5,373 nucleotides of DNA, from positions 1 through 5,373 of the forward strand of contig CAZCJU010000088.1 of NCBI GenBank assembly GCA_964498965.1, given 5' to 3'. Below the pieces are notes generated by a model, which ran no database searches, had not been told where the DNA came from, and worked only from the letters and a program-made list of their open reading frames with translations. How positions within the stretch are numbered: position 1 is the first letter of the stretch; each line of letters begins with the position of its first letter. Both the position numbers and the translations under genes were made by a program. This document shows, one piece after another, positions 4,748-5,373 of this stretch. Source of the DNA: CAZCJU01 sp964498965 (GTDB lineage Bacteria > Bacillota > Clostridia > Oscillospirales > CAG-272).

Positions 4748-5373
4748 TCAGATCTCACCCTTTGCCGACTTATAAACGTCGTCGATGCTTCCCGCCATCA
4801 TAAAATGCTGTTCGGCTACGCCGTCCAGCTCGCCGCCCAAAACGGCTTCGAATCCGGATATTGTGCTTTCGATCGGCACGTAAGCACCCTTTACTCCCGT
4901 AAAGCCCTCTGCGACATGGAACGGTTGACTCATAAATCGCTGTACACGTCTTGCACGGCGAACGACAGTCTTATCCTCTTCGCCAAGCTCGTCCATACCG
5001 AGTATCGCTATGATATCGAGCAATTCGTTATATCTTTGAAGTATTCGCATTACTTCCTTTGCGGTTTTATAATGCCTTTGACCGACTATATCGGGTGAAA
5101 GCATACGTGAGGAAGATTCAAGCGGAGAAACCGCGGGATATATACCGAGTTCCACGATGCTTCTCGAAAGGACGGTCGTGGCATCGAGGTGTGCAAACGT
5201 CGTTGCGGGAGCGGGGTCGGTCAAGTCGTCTGCGGGGACGTACACCGCTTGAACGGACGTTATCGAGCCGTTTGTGGTAGAAACTATGCGTTCCTGCAAT
5301 TTTCCCATTTCCGACGCGAGCGTCGGTTGATATCCGACGGCGGACGGCATACGTCCGAGCAGAGCGGAAACCT
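4748..5373 (-). CDS. atpD: F1Fo ATP synthase subunit beta, C-terminal part (partial)
   Basis: Subunit beta carries the catalytic sites of the F1 ATPase on the cytoplasmic face of the membrane. The last 207 residues are in the window and the gene continues past the right edge, reading in frame through the edge as VSALLGR before MPSAVGYQPTLASEMGKLQERI. Conserved blocks include VYVPADDLTDPAPATTFAHLDATTVLSR, LGIYPAVSPLESSSRML, RRVQRFMSQPFHVAEGFTG and the C-terminal FMMAGSIDDVYKSAKGEI. The DELSEED loop that touches gamma and epsilon reads DELGEED (4973-4993). The Walker A P-loop lies outside the window. The stop TGA (4750-4748) directly precedes the atpC ATG, giving tight translational coupling. 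The order beta then epsilon is the usual end of an atp operon. Confidence 0.98.
   Translation of the reverse strand, partial: VSALLGRMPSAVGYQPTLASEMGKLQERIVSTTNGSITSVQAVYVPADDLTDPAPATTFAHLDATTVLSRSIVELGIYPAVSPLESSSRMLSPDIVGQRHYKTAKEVMRILQRYNELLDIIAILGMDELGEEDKTVVRRARRVQRFMSQPFHVAEGFTGVKGAYVPIESTISGFEAVLGGELDGVAEQHFMMAGSIDDVYKSAKGEI

Noticed and set aside
4625..5098. 157-codon open frame on the plus strand
   Set aside because: It is antisense to atpC and atpD, both of which are strongly supported by conserved motifs.

Overview
The window looks like a piece of a chromosome from a low- to mid-GC Clostridia-type Firmicute, probably a gut Oscillospiraceae/Ruminococcus-like lineage. This is an inference. 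It rests on strong Shine-Dalgarno sites, a sharp SigA-type promoter, a Firmicute-type cyclic-di-AMP receptor (DarA/PstA), the style of SecA and F1 ATPase sequence, and degenerate GC-rich hairpin repeats of a kind I associate with Clostridia intergenic regions. No rRNA, tRNA, CRISPR array, transposase or phage gene is visible.

Layout. Positions 1-535 (minus) hold the N-terminal third or less of SecA, running off the left edge, with its own promoter at 586-614. A 398-base gene-free stretch (536-933) separates it from a divergent operon. That stretch contains the secA promoter, a degenerate hairpin repeat (668-712), a nested inverted repeat of 128 bases (734-861) and a near-consensus promoter (842-870) that overlaps the right arm of the inverted repeat. 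Positions 934-3189 (plus) encode a 751-residue ABC exporter half-transporter with an unusual cytosolic N-terminal extension (a possible PH-like fold plus a CxxC...CxxC zinc ribbon). It is followed 11 bases later by a 162-residue DUF1854 protein (3201-3689). After a 214-base gap with a 9-bp tandem repeat comes darA (3904-4230, plus), closed by a clear intrinsic terminator. A gene-free convergent zone (4290-4492) is packed with hairpins. The right end carries, on the minus strand, the last two genes of an F1Fo ATP synthase operon: the C-terminal part of atpD (4748-5373, running off the right edge) and a very short atpC (4493-4747) that ends inside a bidirectional terminator.

How the genes work together. 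SecA and the F1 ATPase are housekeeping energy-conversion and secretion machines. DarA is a small PII-like signalling protein for cyclic di-AMP. The ABC exporter and DUF1854 protein form a compact two-gene unit whose substrate is not known. This unit is the least understood part of the window, and its promoter region is structurally the oddest. The most notable departure in a known gene is the epsilon subunit, which consists of the beta-sandwich domain only, without the C-terminal helices that regulate the ATPase in many bacteria.
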